From Erwinia persicina NBRC 102418 (lineage in GTDB: Bacteria; Pseudomonadota; Gammaproteobacteria; Enterobacterales; Enterobacteriaceae), in assembly GCF_001571305.1 (NCBI RefSeq), contig NZ_BCTN01000001.1, positions 372,001 to 436,000 of the forward strand: a stretch of DNA of 64,000 nucleotides, written 5' to 3'. Below, in pieces: positions 8,068-16,129 of this stretch. Every line of letters starts with the position of its first letter. Positions within the stretch are counted from its first letter, which is position 1. Below the pieces are notes generated by a model that saw nothing but the letters and a program-made list of their open reading frames with translations, had not been told where the DNA came from and did not search any database. The translations under genes were made by a program, and so were the position numbers.

Positions 8068-9501
8068 TTAATAAGCCCCATCGCGTTTCAGCACCACACC
8101 AACGGTTTTGAACAGGATGGCGATATCGTTCCACAGTGACCAGTTCTTGACGTACCATGAGTCGAAGTAGACACGGGTTTCATAATCCACGTCGTTACGT
8201 CCACTCACCTGCCACAAACCCGTCATGCCGGGTTTGGCCATAAAGTAATAATCAACATCACCCGCATAGCGTTCCAGTTCGGCTTCAATCACCGGACGTG
8301 GCCCCACCAGACTCATCTCACCGCGAACCACGTTCCAGAGCTGCGGTAATTCATCCAGGCTGGTCTTGCGGATAAAATGCCCTACGCGTGTAATACGGGG
8401 GTCATTTTTCAGCTTAAAGTCTTTATCCCACTCTTCACGAGCGGCCGGATCGGTGCGCAGCACCTCTTCCAGCACCTCTTTCGAGTTCACCACCATTGAG
8501 CGGAACTTCAGACATTTAAATTTGCGGCCATTTAAGCCAACGCGTTCGTGGCCATAAATTGGCGCACCACCATCGCGGGAGACCATAAAGATCAGGGCGG
8601 CTAATGCCGGCAGCAGCATGGTAATAATGCTCAGGGCACCCACGAGATCGAAAGTACGCTTCAGGAAACGTGACGTTCGCTTGGCGAGGTTATTATTCAC
8701 ACGCAGGATCATCACTTCATGGCTGAAGATATAGGCCATGTCCGTACCGTAAAGCGGCACACCACGTAATGAAGGAATAACCGAGACCGAACGACAGTTA
8801 TGTTTGGCCAGGTTTTTCAGCCACAGGTCGCGTGACTGACTCTGTTCATATTCCACCGCCACAATGAACTGTGTCTCACTGTTCACCAGCGCCCAGAGTG
8901 CCTGTTCATCTTTAATGACCGGCACACCAAATAGCTCATGCGCTGGCTGGCTGCCGTCAACGTCGAAGAAAGCCACGACATCAAAGCCCATGACTTCTTC
9001 GCTCTGCAGCGCCTGCCAGGCTTCTTCCGCATTCTTACCGCTGCCGAGAATAATGGATTGCTTCTTCCACAGGTTCTTACGGTTAAGCACCCGTTTCACC
9101 ACGGCGCGGCCGACGGGTATCATCACCATGGCCAGCAGCCAGGTTAATGCCCAAATCCAGCGGGAGAGTTCCCATTTGGATAATGCGCTAATGGATAAAG
9201 CAATGACGGAAAATACCAGAACCGTTCTCAATGCTTCTTTTAATTCAAACCAGAAAGGCTTGCGGTAAGTATAATGACGTAATCTCACCCAGAACCAGCC
9301 AACACAGACAATGGAGAGCATAATATGTGTGGCTATCGTCAATTTGAGATCAACAGAAGGAATTTCTGACAGAATATCACCAGGGAAACTATTAATCAGC
9401 AAAATGGCCACGGCCAGTGCTGCATTAAAACAGATGAGATCTGAGAGAGCTAATGACAGTTTTATTAACAACCCTTTAAAGGTAAATTCAATATCGCGCA
9501 T
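8068..9501 (-). CDS. amsG: Undecaprenyl-phosphate sugar phosphotransferase AmsG, first gene of the operon
   Basis: Priming enzyme of 477 residues that transfers a sugar-1-phosphate, galactose in amylovoran and stewartan, to undecaprenyl phosphate. It has several membrane segments in the first 130 residues, a central soluble region, and a C-terminal bacterial sugar transferase domain from about residue 283. That domain contains K-R-T-F-D, K-F-R-S-M-V, T-S-L-D-E-L-P-Q-L-W-N-V, M-S-L-V-G-P-R-P and a final R-D-G-A-Y, all usual for the WbaP/AmsG group. Residue pattern and length closely match what I recall of E. amylovora AmsG. A TAAGAG about nine bases upstream can serve as ribosome binding site. 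Transcription probably starts far upstream, and the long leader carries the RcsAB, promoter and ops signals listed separately. Confidence 0.95.
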   Translation of the reverse strand: MRDIEFTFKGLLIKLSLALSDLICFNAALAVAILLINSFPGDILSEIPSVDLKLTIATHIMLSIVCVGWFWVRLRHYTYRKPFWFELKEALRTVLVFSVIALSISALSKWELSRWIWALTWLLAMVMIPVGRAVVKRVLNRKNLWKKQSIILGSGKNAEEAWQALQSEEVMGFDVVAFFDVDGSQPAHELFGVPVIKDEQALWALVNSETQFIVAVEYEQSQSRDLWLKNLAKHNCRSVSVIPSLRGVPLYGTDMAYIFSHEVMILRVNNNLAKRTSRFLKRTFDLVGALSIITMLLPALAALIFMVSRDGGAPIYGHERVGLNGRKFKCLKFRSMVVNSKEVLEEVLRTDPAAREEWDKDFKLKNDPRITRVGHFIRKTSLDELPQLWNVVRGEMSLVGPRPVIEAELERYAGDVDYYFMAKPGMTGLWQVSGRNDVDYETRVYFDSWYVKNWSLWNDIAILFKTVGVVLKRDGAY

Positions 9502-9726
9502 AGTTAACTCTTAATTTTATCTTAGAAAGCCTGTGTTTTATTGGTCTCTGACCTGGTGAGATGAGTATTTAGTCAACCCATCAGTTATTACACAGGAAAC
9601 TTATTTAGGGAGTCTGACAAAAAGGTCATCGTAGCTGGCATAGCGGCTAGAGATTTTGGCAAGAAAATCAACATGAACGTTTACTGTTCCGCGGCGCTTC
9701 CTGAACAGTCTCAAGACTCGTCAGGA

Positions 9727-9764
9727 CACGCTACCGCCCCTGGCTTGTAGCTGCCAATGCGCTG
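9727..9764 (-). promoter_or_regulatory. JUMPstart element with ops site for RfaH
   Basis: On the minus strand, 226-263 bases before the amsG start, the sequence runs from CAGCGCATTGGCAGC to the ops core GGCGGTAGCGTG at 9738-9727. This matches the JUMPstart consensus of polysaccharide operons, including the ops core and the preceding GCCAGGG. The ops site makes RNA polymerase pause and recruits RfaH, which then suppresses termination along the operon. The site lies downstream of the candidate promoter, as it must to act in the transcript. Confidence 0.93.
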
Positions 9765-9922
9765 TAAAATGTTGCCGTTTCATGTTGTTTACCTGCCATC
9801 TCACACGGCAGGCTTTAGCGTTCATTCAGCGGAAATGTGTCTTCATTCACATAAATCAACATTGGACCCGCCTGCACTGCGCTAAATTCAACATCCACGC
9901 AGACATTCAGTAACACGTTGCT

Positions 9923-9950
9923 ATACTAGTTATAACTGGCCTGTTTACAA
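9923..9950 (-). promoter_or_regulatory. Candidate promoter of the ams operon
   Basis: On the minus strand TTGTAA (9950-9945) and TAGTAT (9928-9923) are separated by 16 bases. The pair lies between the RcsAB-like palindrome upstream and the JUMPstart element downstream, the expected position. Overlapping alternatives for the -10 hexamer exist (TATAAC, TATAGC), so the exact hexamers are uncertain. Confidence 0.45.
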
Positions 9951-10067
9951 GATGCTCCCCGCGCCCGTACCTTCTTTTAGGATTAAGACTACGTTAATGC
10001 TGCGTCAGTACCGCTCATTCCCATACTCCTCATAAAGTAAATTCAAGATTAATTCCCTGCCTAAAAA

Positions 10068-10081
10068 TAAGATTAATCTTA
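10068..10081 (-). promoter_or_regulatory. RcsAB-box-like palindrome upstream of amsG
   Basis: TAAGATTAATCTTA is a perfect 14-base palindrome that agrees with the RcsAB box (TAAGAATATTCCTA) at 11 of 14 positions. It lies 567-580 bases before the amsG start codon. From memory, the mapped RcsA/RcsB site of E. amylovora amsG lies about 533-555 bases before its start, so both sequence and distance agree. A second partial copy, AAGATTAAT, lies at 10045-10053, 24 bases away. Apart from these and the promoter and JUMPstart entries, I see nothing coding or structured in 9502-10313. Confidence 0.75.
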
Positions 10082-10313
10082 CGTCGCTGTATTCCGGTGA
10101 TAAGTATTACTCTTTAATCAATCTGGCCCTATACGATTATTCCTGAAAAGAAACAGTTTAAGAATTTCGGCACCGGCGGTTATTTATCCGTCACTCCTGA
10201 TGTTTTCCTCTACCCTGCGGCCAGCCATGAGGCTATATGCCCAGATTAGCGGTTGAAATGGTGTCGATTCCGACTCATCATTGATCATTACTTATGCTTT
10301 TCAGGTGAAAATA

Positions 10314-11879
10314 ATGTTCGAATGGATCGCCGACCCGTCAATCTGGGCCGGCCTGGTCACGTTAGTCCTGCTGGAACTGGTTCTGGGTATTGATAACCTG
10401 GTATTTATTGCCATCCTGGCGGAGAAGCTCCCTCCCACACTGCGCGACCGTGCGCGCGTCACGGGCCTGCTGCTGGCGTTACTGATGCGGCTGGCGCTGC
10501 TGGCATCCATTTCGTGGTTGTCGTCGCTGACTACCCCGCTGTTTAACCTCAGCGGACACGCATTCAGCGCCCGTGATCTGCTCATGCTGGTTGGCGGTGT
10601 TTTTCTGTTGTTTAAAGCGACAATGGAACTGAATGAACGGCTGGAAGGGAAAGATGAAGAAGAGGGGCCGCAAAAACGGGGGGCACGGTTCTGGCCGGTG
10701 GTGGCGCAAATTGTGGTGCTGGATGCGGTATTTTCCCTTGATTCAGTGATTACTGCCGTCGGTATGGTTGACCATCTGGCCGTCATGATGGCCGCGGTGA
10801 TTATCGCCATCCTGCTGATGCTGCTGGCCAGTAAGCCTCTCACCCGTTTTGTGAATGGTCACCCGACCATCATTATTCTCTGTCTCAGTTTCCTGCTGAT
10901 GATCGGTTTCAGCCTGGTGGCCGACGGCTTTGGCTATTCCATTCCCAAAGGCTATCTGTACGCGGCGATTGGTTTCTCGGTGGTGATCGAAGCGCTGAAC
11001 CAGCTGGCACAGTTTAACCGCCGCCGTTTTCTCTCCGCCCGTTCCCCACTGCGTAAGCGAACGGCTGAAGCCGTGCTCAGGCTACTGCGGGGCCATCATG
11101 AGCTGGCGGAACTGGATACGGAAACCTCTTCGCTGGTGGCAGACAGCAGCGGACGCAAGGCTATCTTTAACAAGCAGGAACGCATGATGATTGCACGCGT
11201 GCTGGCCATGGGTCAGCGCAGCGTCAGCAGCATTATGACCTCCCGGCATGATATAGAGCATATAGATCTGGCAGAATCCCCGGAAACTATCATGGCCCGG
11301 CTCGATCACAATCAACATACCCGTCTGATCATCACCGAGAACAGCGATGAACCTCTCGGTGTCGTTCATGTGATTGACCTGCTTAAACAGGCACTGCATG
11401 GCAATGACCTTGACCTTCGCGGGCTCATCCGCCAGCCGCTGGTCTTCCCTGAACAATTGACACTGCTCCCTGCGCTTGAACAGTTCCGCACCGCGCGAAC
11501 CCACTTCGCCTTTGTGGTGGATGAGTTTGGCTCCGTCGAGGGGATTGTCACGCTGAGTGACGTGATGGAAACCATTGCCGGTAATCTGCCGAATGAGGGG
11601 GAAAAGCTCGACCCCCGCCATGACATTCAGCAAAATGCTGACGGCAGCTGGACGGCCAACGGCCATATGCCGCTGGATGACCTGGCTATGCATCTGCCGC
11701 TGCCGCTGGATGAGAAGCGTGAATACAATACACTGGCGGGACTGTTAATGGAGCATTTGCAGCATGTACCGCAGCAAGGGGAAGAGGTGCAGGTCGGGGA
11801 CTATCTTTTCCGCACCTTACAGGTTGAAAATCACCGGGTACAAAAAGTCCAGATTATCCCGAATAACAACGAAGGTTAA
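10314..11879 (+). CDS. yegH: TerC-family membrane protein with CBS and CorC_HlyC domains (YegH)
   Basis: Inner-membrane protein of 521 residues. The first 240 residues form a TerC-like domain with about seven membrane segments, opening with M-F-E-W-I-A-D-P-S and including L-G-I-D-N-L-V-F-I and [13 protein letters not shown]; these paired acidic motifs are typical of TerC proteins. Two CBS domains follow (about 300-420), then a C-terminal CorC_HlyC transporter-associated domain. The function of YegH is not established, though related proteins act in metal-ion export or tolerance. I chose the ATG at 10314 because AGGTGA lies five bases upstream and homologues start M-F-E-W; an upstream in-frame TTG would add 11 unlikely residues. 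It is divergent from the ams operon, in the same place as E. coli yegH beside wza. Confidence 0.92.
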   Translation: MFEWIADPSIWAGLVTLVLLELVLGIDNLVFIAILAEKLPPTLRDRARVTGLLLALLMRLALLASISWLSSLTTPLFNLSGHAFSARDLLMLVGGVFLLFKATMELNERLEGKDEEEGPQKRGARFWPVVAQIVVLDAVFSLDSVITAVGMVDHLAVMMAAVIIAILLMLLASKPLTRFVNGHPTIIILCLSFLLMIGFSLVADGFGYSIPKGYLYAAIGFSVVIEALNQLAQFNRRRFLSARSPLRKRTAEAVLRLLRGHHELAELDTETSSLVADSSGRKAIFNKQERMMIARVLAMGQRSVSSIMTSRHDIEHIDLAESPETIMARLDHNQHTRLIITENSDEPLGVVHVIDLLKQALHGNDLDLRGLIRQPLVFPEQLTLLPALEQFRTARTHFAFVVDEFGSVEGIVTLSDVMETIAGNLPNEGEKLDPRHDIQQNADGSWTANGHMPLDDLAMHLPLPLDEKREYNTLAGLLMEHLQHVPQQGEEVQVGDYLFRTLQVENHRVQKVQIIPNNNEG

Positions 11880-11895
11880 TCTTGACCGGAGCAAC

Positions 11896-11940
11896 TCACT
11901 GTTGGGGCCGACCCGGTAAACTGGTCAGCCCCGACAGTGA
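11896..11940. terminator. Bidirectional terminator between convergent yegH and asmA
   Basis: The 62-base gap between the two convergent genes holds a long hairpin. CACTGT pairs with ACAGTG, GGGGC with GCCCC, and GACC with GGTC, with one-base internal mismatches and a loop around CGGTAAACT. There is no long T-run on either side. It resembles other GACC/GGTC palindromes in the window. Confidence 0.65.
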
Positions 11941-11941
11941 A

Positions 11942-13789
11942 TCACAGATCCTTCAGCACCTTTTTCACATCATTATTTTTATCGCTTTCCGGGTTACGAT
12001 CTATCCACTTTTTCAGCCGTTCTCGCGCTTCGTCACGTAACTGACCGCGCAGTACCTGGTCTACGGTCAGGTTGTAATTGATACCCGACCACGGCCCGTA
12101 AATACGAAGCGGCACGGGCGTCACCTGTAAACGCTTTATCAACGTACTGTCACCCATCCAGCCTTCCGTCACGGTGACGCCAAAGCGGAAATCCAGCGCC
12201 CGGTTAACCACATCAATCGTCCCCTGACCGGTATAGTTGAGCGTGCCGGAATGGGCATCCAGACGACTGAAAGTGAATGCCCCATTTTTCAGGGCCATTG
12301 ATCCCGTAATTTGCTGAAGGTTGGCCTGACCGTCGCTCCGCTTTCCTTCCACATTATTGTTATTATTTTCTACCGCGCGCTGAACCAGCTCCTGAAGGTT
12401 CAGGCCGGCAAACTGCGCATCTTTAACCGTCAGATCGGCCCTACCCTGCCAGTGACGCTTAACGTCGTCAACGGACAAACCTTCTCCCGCAAAGTTGCCG
12501 GTCAGGGAGATCGCACCGCTCACTTTATCCGGCAGTTCCAGGCTCTTTAACAGAGGAGTGAGGGCGAACTGTTTCAGATCCGGTTGCACGGTCACTTTAG
12601 TTTGTTCGCTGCGCACATCGATGGTGCCGGGAAGCGAGAAACTGCCGCCAGGGATATTCCCCCTGAAGGTATTGATCGTCATCAATCCGGCTTTATTCAC
12701 TGCCGCTAGCTGAACATTTTTCATCTGCACGCCACGCCAGTGTAACGCATCAACACTCAGCCCGACCTTACCGTCTATGGCATTCAGCGGAGAGTTGGCA
12801 TTGTCATACTCGGGCAAGGCCGCCACCACCGGCGCAGGTCCGGAACGCTGGTCTGCACCGGTGGAGCTCCCGGATGAGACCTCATTCAGACCGAGTAAAG
12901 CATCAAGGTTAAGAGTGGCAGCGTGAAGATCTGCGCTGATCTGAAGACGTGGGCTCATGAAACCCGAGAGATTACCGGTAAGCTGACTGTCATTAGCGCT
13001 GAACTGAATATCGGCCAGACTGAACTGCTGTTTCGGCAACAACCATGTCGCTTTCATTTGAGCGCTGCCTTTTACCCCTTCACGAGGAAGATCAGCGCCT
13101 TTCATCTGGTAATCAAGCTGATTAATCACGGCATCAAGACGCCGTGGGTAATCGGTAATATCCAGATCGCTCTCCATACTGATCTGCAGTTCACGCTGGT
13201 CACGGTTAATGCGGCTACTCAGGGCCAGATGCGCCAGGCGCGGCTGCGTCTGATCCAGGGAGAGGTTAAAATCACGCACATTAAGCTGTTCGCCGTTGCT
13301 CTGCTGCCAGACCAGTAAGCTGTCGGCAATACGCAGATGAGCAATATCAAATTTCCAGCCATGGGTGATATCACTGACCGGTGAGGCGTCGTCGTTATCA
13401 TCAGGGCCTATCGGGGCATCTGACGGTCGCTGGCGCTCACTGTCCGGCATCAGCCGCACCACGGCACCTTTGAGCATCACTTGTTTAACGGACAGCTGGT
13501 GTGAAAGCAGCGGTAAAAGATTAACATCCAGCCGCATATTTTGCGCACTGACAACAGGCTGGGTGGCACCCGGCGCCGTCAGGGTGATCGGGCCGGAAAG
13601 AATACTGAGCTGCGGCCAGACGTGCCAGCGCAGCTCGCCATTCAGTGCCAGTTGGTAGCCACTGTGCTGTTCAACCTGGCGAACCATATAGGCGCGAAAA
13701 TCATTAGGATTAACCAGCACGACCAGCGCGGTCATGCCAGCCACCATCACCACCAGTAAGATGGCAAGGGTGGTAATAAATCTTTTCAT
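11942..13789 (-). CDS. asmA: AsmA, large AsmA-family envelope protein
   Basis: Protein of 615 residues with one N-terminal membrane segment (I-T-T-L-A-I-L-L-V-V-M-V-A-G-M) and a large periplasmic part. The AsmA family is made of repeating beta-groove modules thought to carry phospholipids between membranes; asmA was first found as a suppressor of outer-membrane protein assembly defects. The N-terminal P-N-D-F-R-A-Y-M-V and C-terminal I-Y-G-P-W-S-G-I-N-Y stretches are typical. Length is close to E. coli AsmA (617). The gene follows dcd on the same strand, 61 bases downstream, in the conserved udk-dcd-asmA order. Confidence 0.93.
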   Translation of the reverse strand: MKRFITTLAILLVVMVAGMTALVVLVNPNDFRAYMVRQVEQHSGYQLALNGELRWHVWPQLSILSGPITLTAPGATQPVVSAQNMRLDVNLLPLLSHQLSVKQVMLKGAVVRLMPDSERQRPSDAPIGPDDNDDASPVSDITHGWKFDIAHLRIADSLLVWQQSNGEQLNVRDFNLSLDQTQPRLAHLALSSRINRDQRELQISMESDLDITDYPRRLDAVINQLDYQMKGADLPREGVKGSAQMKATWLLPKQQFSLADIQFSANDSQLTGNLSGFMSPRLQISADLHAATLNLDALLGLNEVSSGSSTGADQRSGPAPVVAALPEYDNANSPLNAIDGKVGLSVDALHWRGVQMKNVQLAAVNKAGLMTINTFRGNIPGGSFSLPGTIDVRSEQTKVTVQPDLKQFALTPLLKSLELPDKVSGAISLTGNFAGEGLSVDDVKRHWQGRADLTVKDAQFAGLNLQELVQRAVENNNNNVEGKRSDGQANLQQITGSMALKNGAFTFSRLDAHSGTLNYTGQGTIDVVNRALDFRFGVTVTEGWMGDSTLIKRLQVTPVPLRIYGPWSGINYNLTVDQVLRGQLRDEARERLKKWIDRNPESDKNNDVKKVLKDL

Positions 13790-13850
13790 GCCTTCTCCTT
13801 AAACCCCACTCTTTCAACCCGCAGAGACGTTGGCCGCGTTGCTGTTAAGC

Positions 13851-14432
13851 TTAGTCTTTATCAATACGGCTGGCGTCTGCGCCCTGCTGACCTTTGTACT
13901 TCGCGTCCTGCCGACTGTTATAAGGTCTTGCCGCGGGGCCGGACAACGGTTCAAAACTGAGCGCACCAATCAGCATCCCAGGACGCAGCGCCAGGGGGAG
14001 TTTACCTGAATTATAGAACTCCAGCACGATCCGGCCCTGCCAGCCCGGATCGATACGGTGTGCGGTAACGTGCACCATCAGCCCGAGTCGTGCCAGGGAA
14101 GAGCGTCCGTCGAGCCAGCCGACCAGATCGTCCGGCAGCGTCACGGACTCCAGCGTCACGGCCAGTGCCAGCTCGCCAGGGTGCAGATAAAAGGCATCCC
14201 CTTCCGGCAGCACAATCTCATCGCTCATCACGCGATCCAGCGCCGCACTCACTTCGTCTTTCGGACCACTCAGATCAATAAAGGGTGCCGTGTGACCGCG
14301 AAACGTGCGGAACTGATTGCCAAGGCGCACATCAACAGTGGCACCGTTAATACGTTCTACCGGTGGGCGGGGATCGATACCCAGTTTGCCGTTATCGAGC
14401 CAGGCTTCGATATCGCGGTCACATAATCTCAT
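13851..14432 (-). CDS. dcd: dCTP deaminase
   Basis: Enzyme of 193 residues that deaminates dCTP to dUTP, feeding dTTP synthesis. Length equals E. coli Dcd. The N-terminus M-R-L-C-D-R-D-I-E, the central [13 protein letters not shown] and [16 protein letters not shown] are the conserved trimeric dUTPase-fold motifs; the glutamate in L-E-F-Y is the catalytic one. It lies 24 bases after udk and is probably cotranscribed with it. Confidence 0.97.
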   Translation of the reverse strand: MRLCDRDIEAWLDNGKLGIDPRPPVERINGATVDVRLGNQFRTFRGHTAPFIDLSGPKDEVSAALDRVMSDEIVLPEGDAFYLHPGELALAVTLESVTLPDDLVGWLDGRSSLARLGLMVHVTAHRIDPGWQGRIVLEFYNSGKLPLALRPGMLIGALSFEPLSGPAARPYNSRQDAKYKGQQGADASRIDKD

Positions 14433-14456
14433 GAGGGTCTCCAGCGGGCGCTTCGA

Positions 14457-15098
14457 TTATTCGAAGAACTGATTAATTTTCGCTTTCAGGATATCAATGG
14501 CAATGCGGTTTTTCCCGCCGCGCGGCACGATAATATCGGCGTATTGCTTTGACGGTTCGATAAATTGCAGGAACATCGGCCGCACCGTCTTCTGATACTG
14601 TGCCATCACCGAGTCCATTGAACGCCCGCGCTCATTAACATCGCGCTTCATGCGTCGCATCAGGCAGATGTCCAGGGGGGTATCAACGAAAATAGAGAAG
14701 TTCATTTCCTGGCGCAGGCGCGCGTCGGTCAGCAGCAGGATCCCCTCAAGGATAATCACTTTCTTGGGTTTCAGGCAGAGCGTCTGTGCGGTTCGCGTGT
14801 GCTCAACGTAGCTGTACACCGGCAAATCGATCGGCTGCCCGGCTTTCAGCATCTGTAAATGCTGTAAGAGAAGGTTATGATCCATGGCGCTGGGATGATC
14901 ATAGTTGGTCTTGACCCGCTCCTCCATGGTGAGATGACTCTGGTCTTTATAGTAGGCATCCTCGGGGATGACACCAATATTTTCATCACCGACACGATCG
15001 CGGACTTCACGATACAGCGTACTGGCAATAAGACTTTTTCCCGAGGCAGAAGCACCTGCGATACCTACGATGACGCACTGATGTGACTTGTCAGTCAT
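14457..15098 (-). CDS. udk: Uridine/cytidine kinase
   Basis: Enzyme of 213 residues that phosphorylates uridine and cytidine in pyrimidine salvage. The P-loop [11 protein letters not shown] lies near residues 12-22, followed by E-D-A-Y-Y-K-D-Q and H-P-S-A-M-D, which bind the nucleoside. Length equals the E. coli enzyme. It heads the udk-dcd-asmA unit. A possible promoter on the same strand has TATAAT at 15225-15220 and a weak TGGTAT 17 bases upstream. Confidence 0.97.
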   Translation of the reverse strand: MTDKSHQCVIVGIAGASASGKSLIASTLYREVRDRVGDENIGVIPEDAYYKDQSHLTMEERVKTNYDHPSAMDHNLLLQHLQMLKAGQPIDLPVYSYVEHTRTAQTLCLKPKKVIILEGILLLTDARLRQEMNFSIFVDTPLDICLMRRMKRDVNERGRSMDSVMAQYQKTVRPMFLQFIEPSKQYADIIVPRGGKNRIAIDILKAKINQFFE

Positions 15099-15219
15099 AT
15101 ATTAAAGACCTGATTCTGAGACAATATAAGGGTGAGCACACCCGGCAGATTTAGCGCTACAGGCAGACAGTGGCTGCCAACACACCTGCAGCATGAATTT
15201 GAAGGGTATAGCGGGCGCA

Positions 15220-15248
15220 ATTATAGGGAGTTAGCCCTGCTGATACCA
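15220..15248 (-). promoter_or_regulatory. Candidate promoter of udk-dcd-asmA
   Basis: On the minus strand a perfect TATAAT (15225-15220) lies 17 bases downstream of a poor -35 element (TGGTAT, 15248-15243). The leader to the udk ATG would be about 115 bases. Confidence 0.4.
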
Positions 15249-15345
15249 GAAAAAAGCGCCTGAAACCTTTTCAGACTTTCCCGTTAGGCGACAATCACTT
15301 TCATCGATAAACTGGCCGGCAGAAAAACAGTAAAAAGGAAAGCGT

Positions 15346-15975
15346 GTGTCCTGGCATCTCGTCCATATTTTAACCTATTTCGGTGACAGCATGTTGCTGA
15401 TCCCTACCGCTGCCATTATGGCGTTATTGCTCCACTATAAAAGCGATGATAAACGTACTGCCTGGTACTGGGTGCTCGCGTTCTGCACGGCCGGGGCCGT
15501 GGTGAGCCTGTCTAAAATTGCTTTTCTGGGGTTTGGTATTGGCAGCGCGCGTTTCAACTTTACCGGTTTCAGTGGCCACAGCGCTATGTCCGCCACGCTG
15601 TGGCCGGTGATGCTCTGGCTGCTGAGTGGCCGCCTGGCGAACGTCTGGCGCGGCGTGGCGGTGGCCTGTGGTTATCTGATCCCCCTGATGGTGGGCCTTT
15701 CCCGGCTGGTATTGAATTATCACTCCGTCAGTGAAGTGATCGCCGGACTGACGCTGGGGTTTACCCTCAGCAGCGTCTTTCTGTTCAGCCAGCGTCATAT
15801 CCGGCCGCGGGGGTTTTCCCCCTTACAGCTGGCGATCGCCCTGCTGCTGCCGTTATTACTGATTGGCCACGGTCGCATCGCCACCACCCAGCAGTTCCTG
15901 CAGCGGCTGTCTGTGCAGATTGCGGGTATCGACCACGCCTGGACCCGCGAGGAGCTACTTAAACTGCGCCAGTGA
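15346..15975 (+). CDS. PAP2-family membrane phosphatase
   Basis: Integral membrane protein of 209 residues with about six hydrophobic segments. F-S-G-H-S-A-M (near residue 80) and S-R-L-V-L-N-Y-H (near 122) correspond to the second and third PAP2 phosphatase motifs with their histidines. The usual final aspartate is replaced by glutamate (S-V-S-E), and the first motif (K-X6-R-P) is not obvious. It may act on a lipid phosphate or isoprenoid pyrophosphate, but activity is uncertain. The start is GTG, with AAAGGAAA about eight bases upstream. It lies between udk and dgcE; E. coli has no gene here, so it is a lineage-specific insertion. Confidence 0.75.
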   Translation: MSWHLVHILTYFGDSMLLIPTAAIMALLLHYKSDDKRTAWYWVLAFCTAGAVVSLSKIAFLGFGIGSARFNFTGFSGHSAMSATLWPVMLWLLSGRLANVWRGVAVACGYLIPLMVGLSRLVLNYHSVSEVIAGLTLGFTLSSVFLFSQRHIRPRGFSPLQLAIALLLPLLLIGHGRIATTQQFLQRLSVQIAGIDHAWTREELLKLRQ

Positions 15976-16129
15976 TGGCGCTTAAGCCGGCTTTTTGCGG
16001 ACAGCGCGCGGTTCAATCGTCCGAATAACGCGATCTTTTGGTTTTGGCGAAAATAGTGCTTATTTGTTATGCCAGCAAGAGCATAAGATATTAAGATTAT
16101 GCCTATATCGGCGCCATGCTGGATATGTA

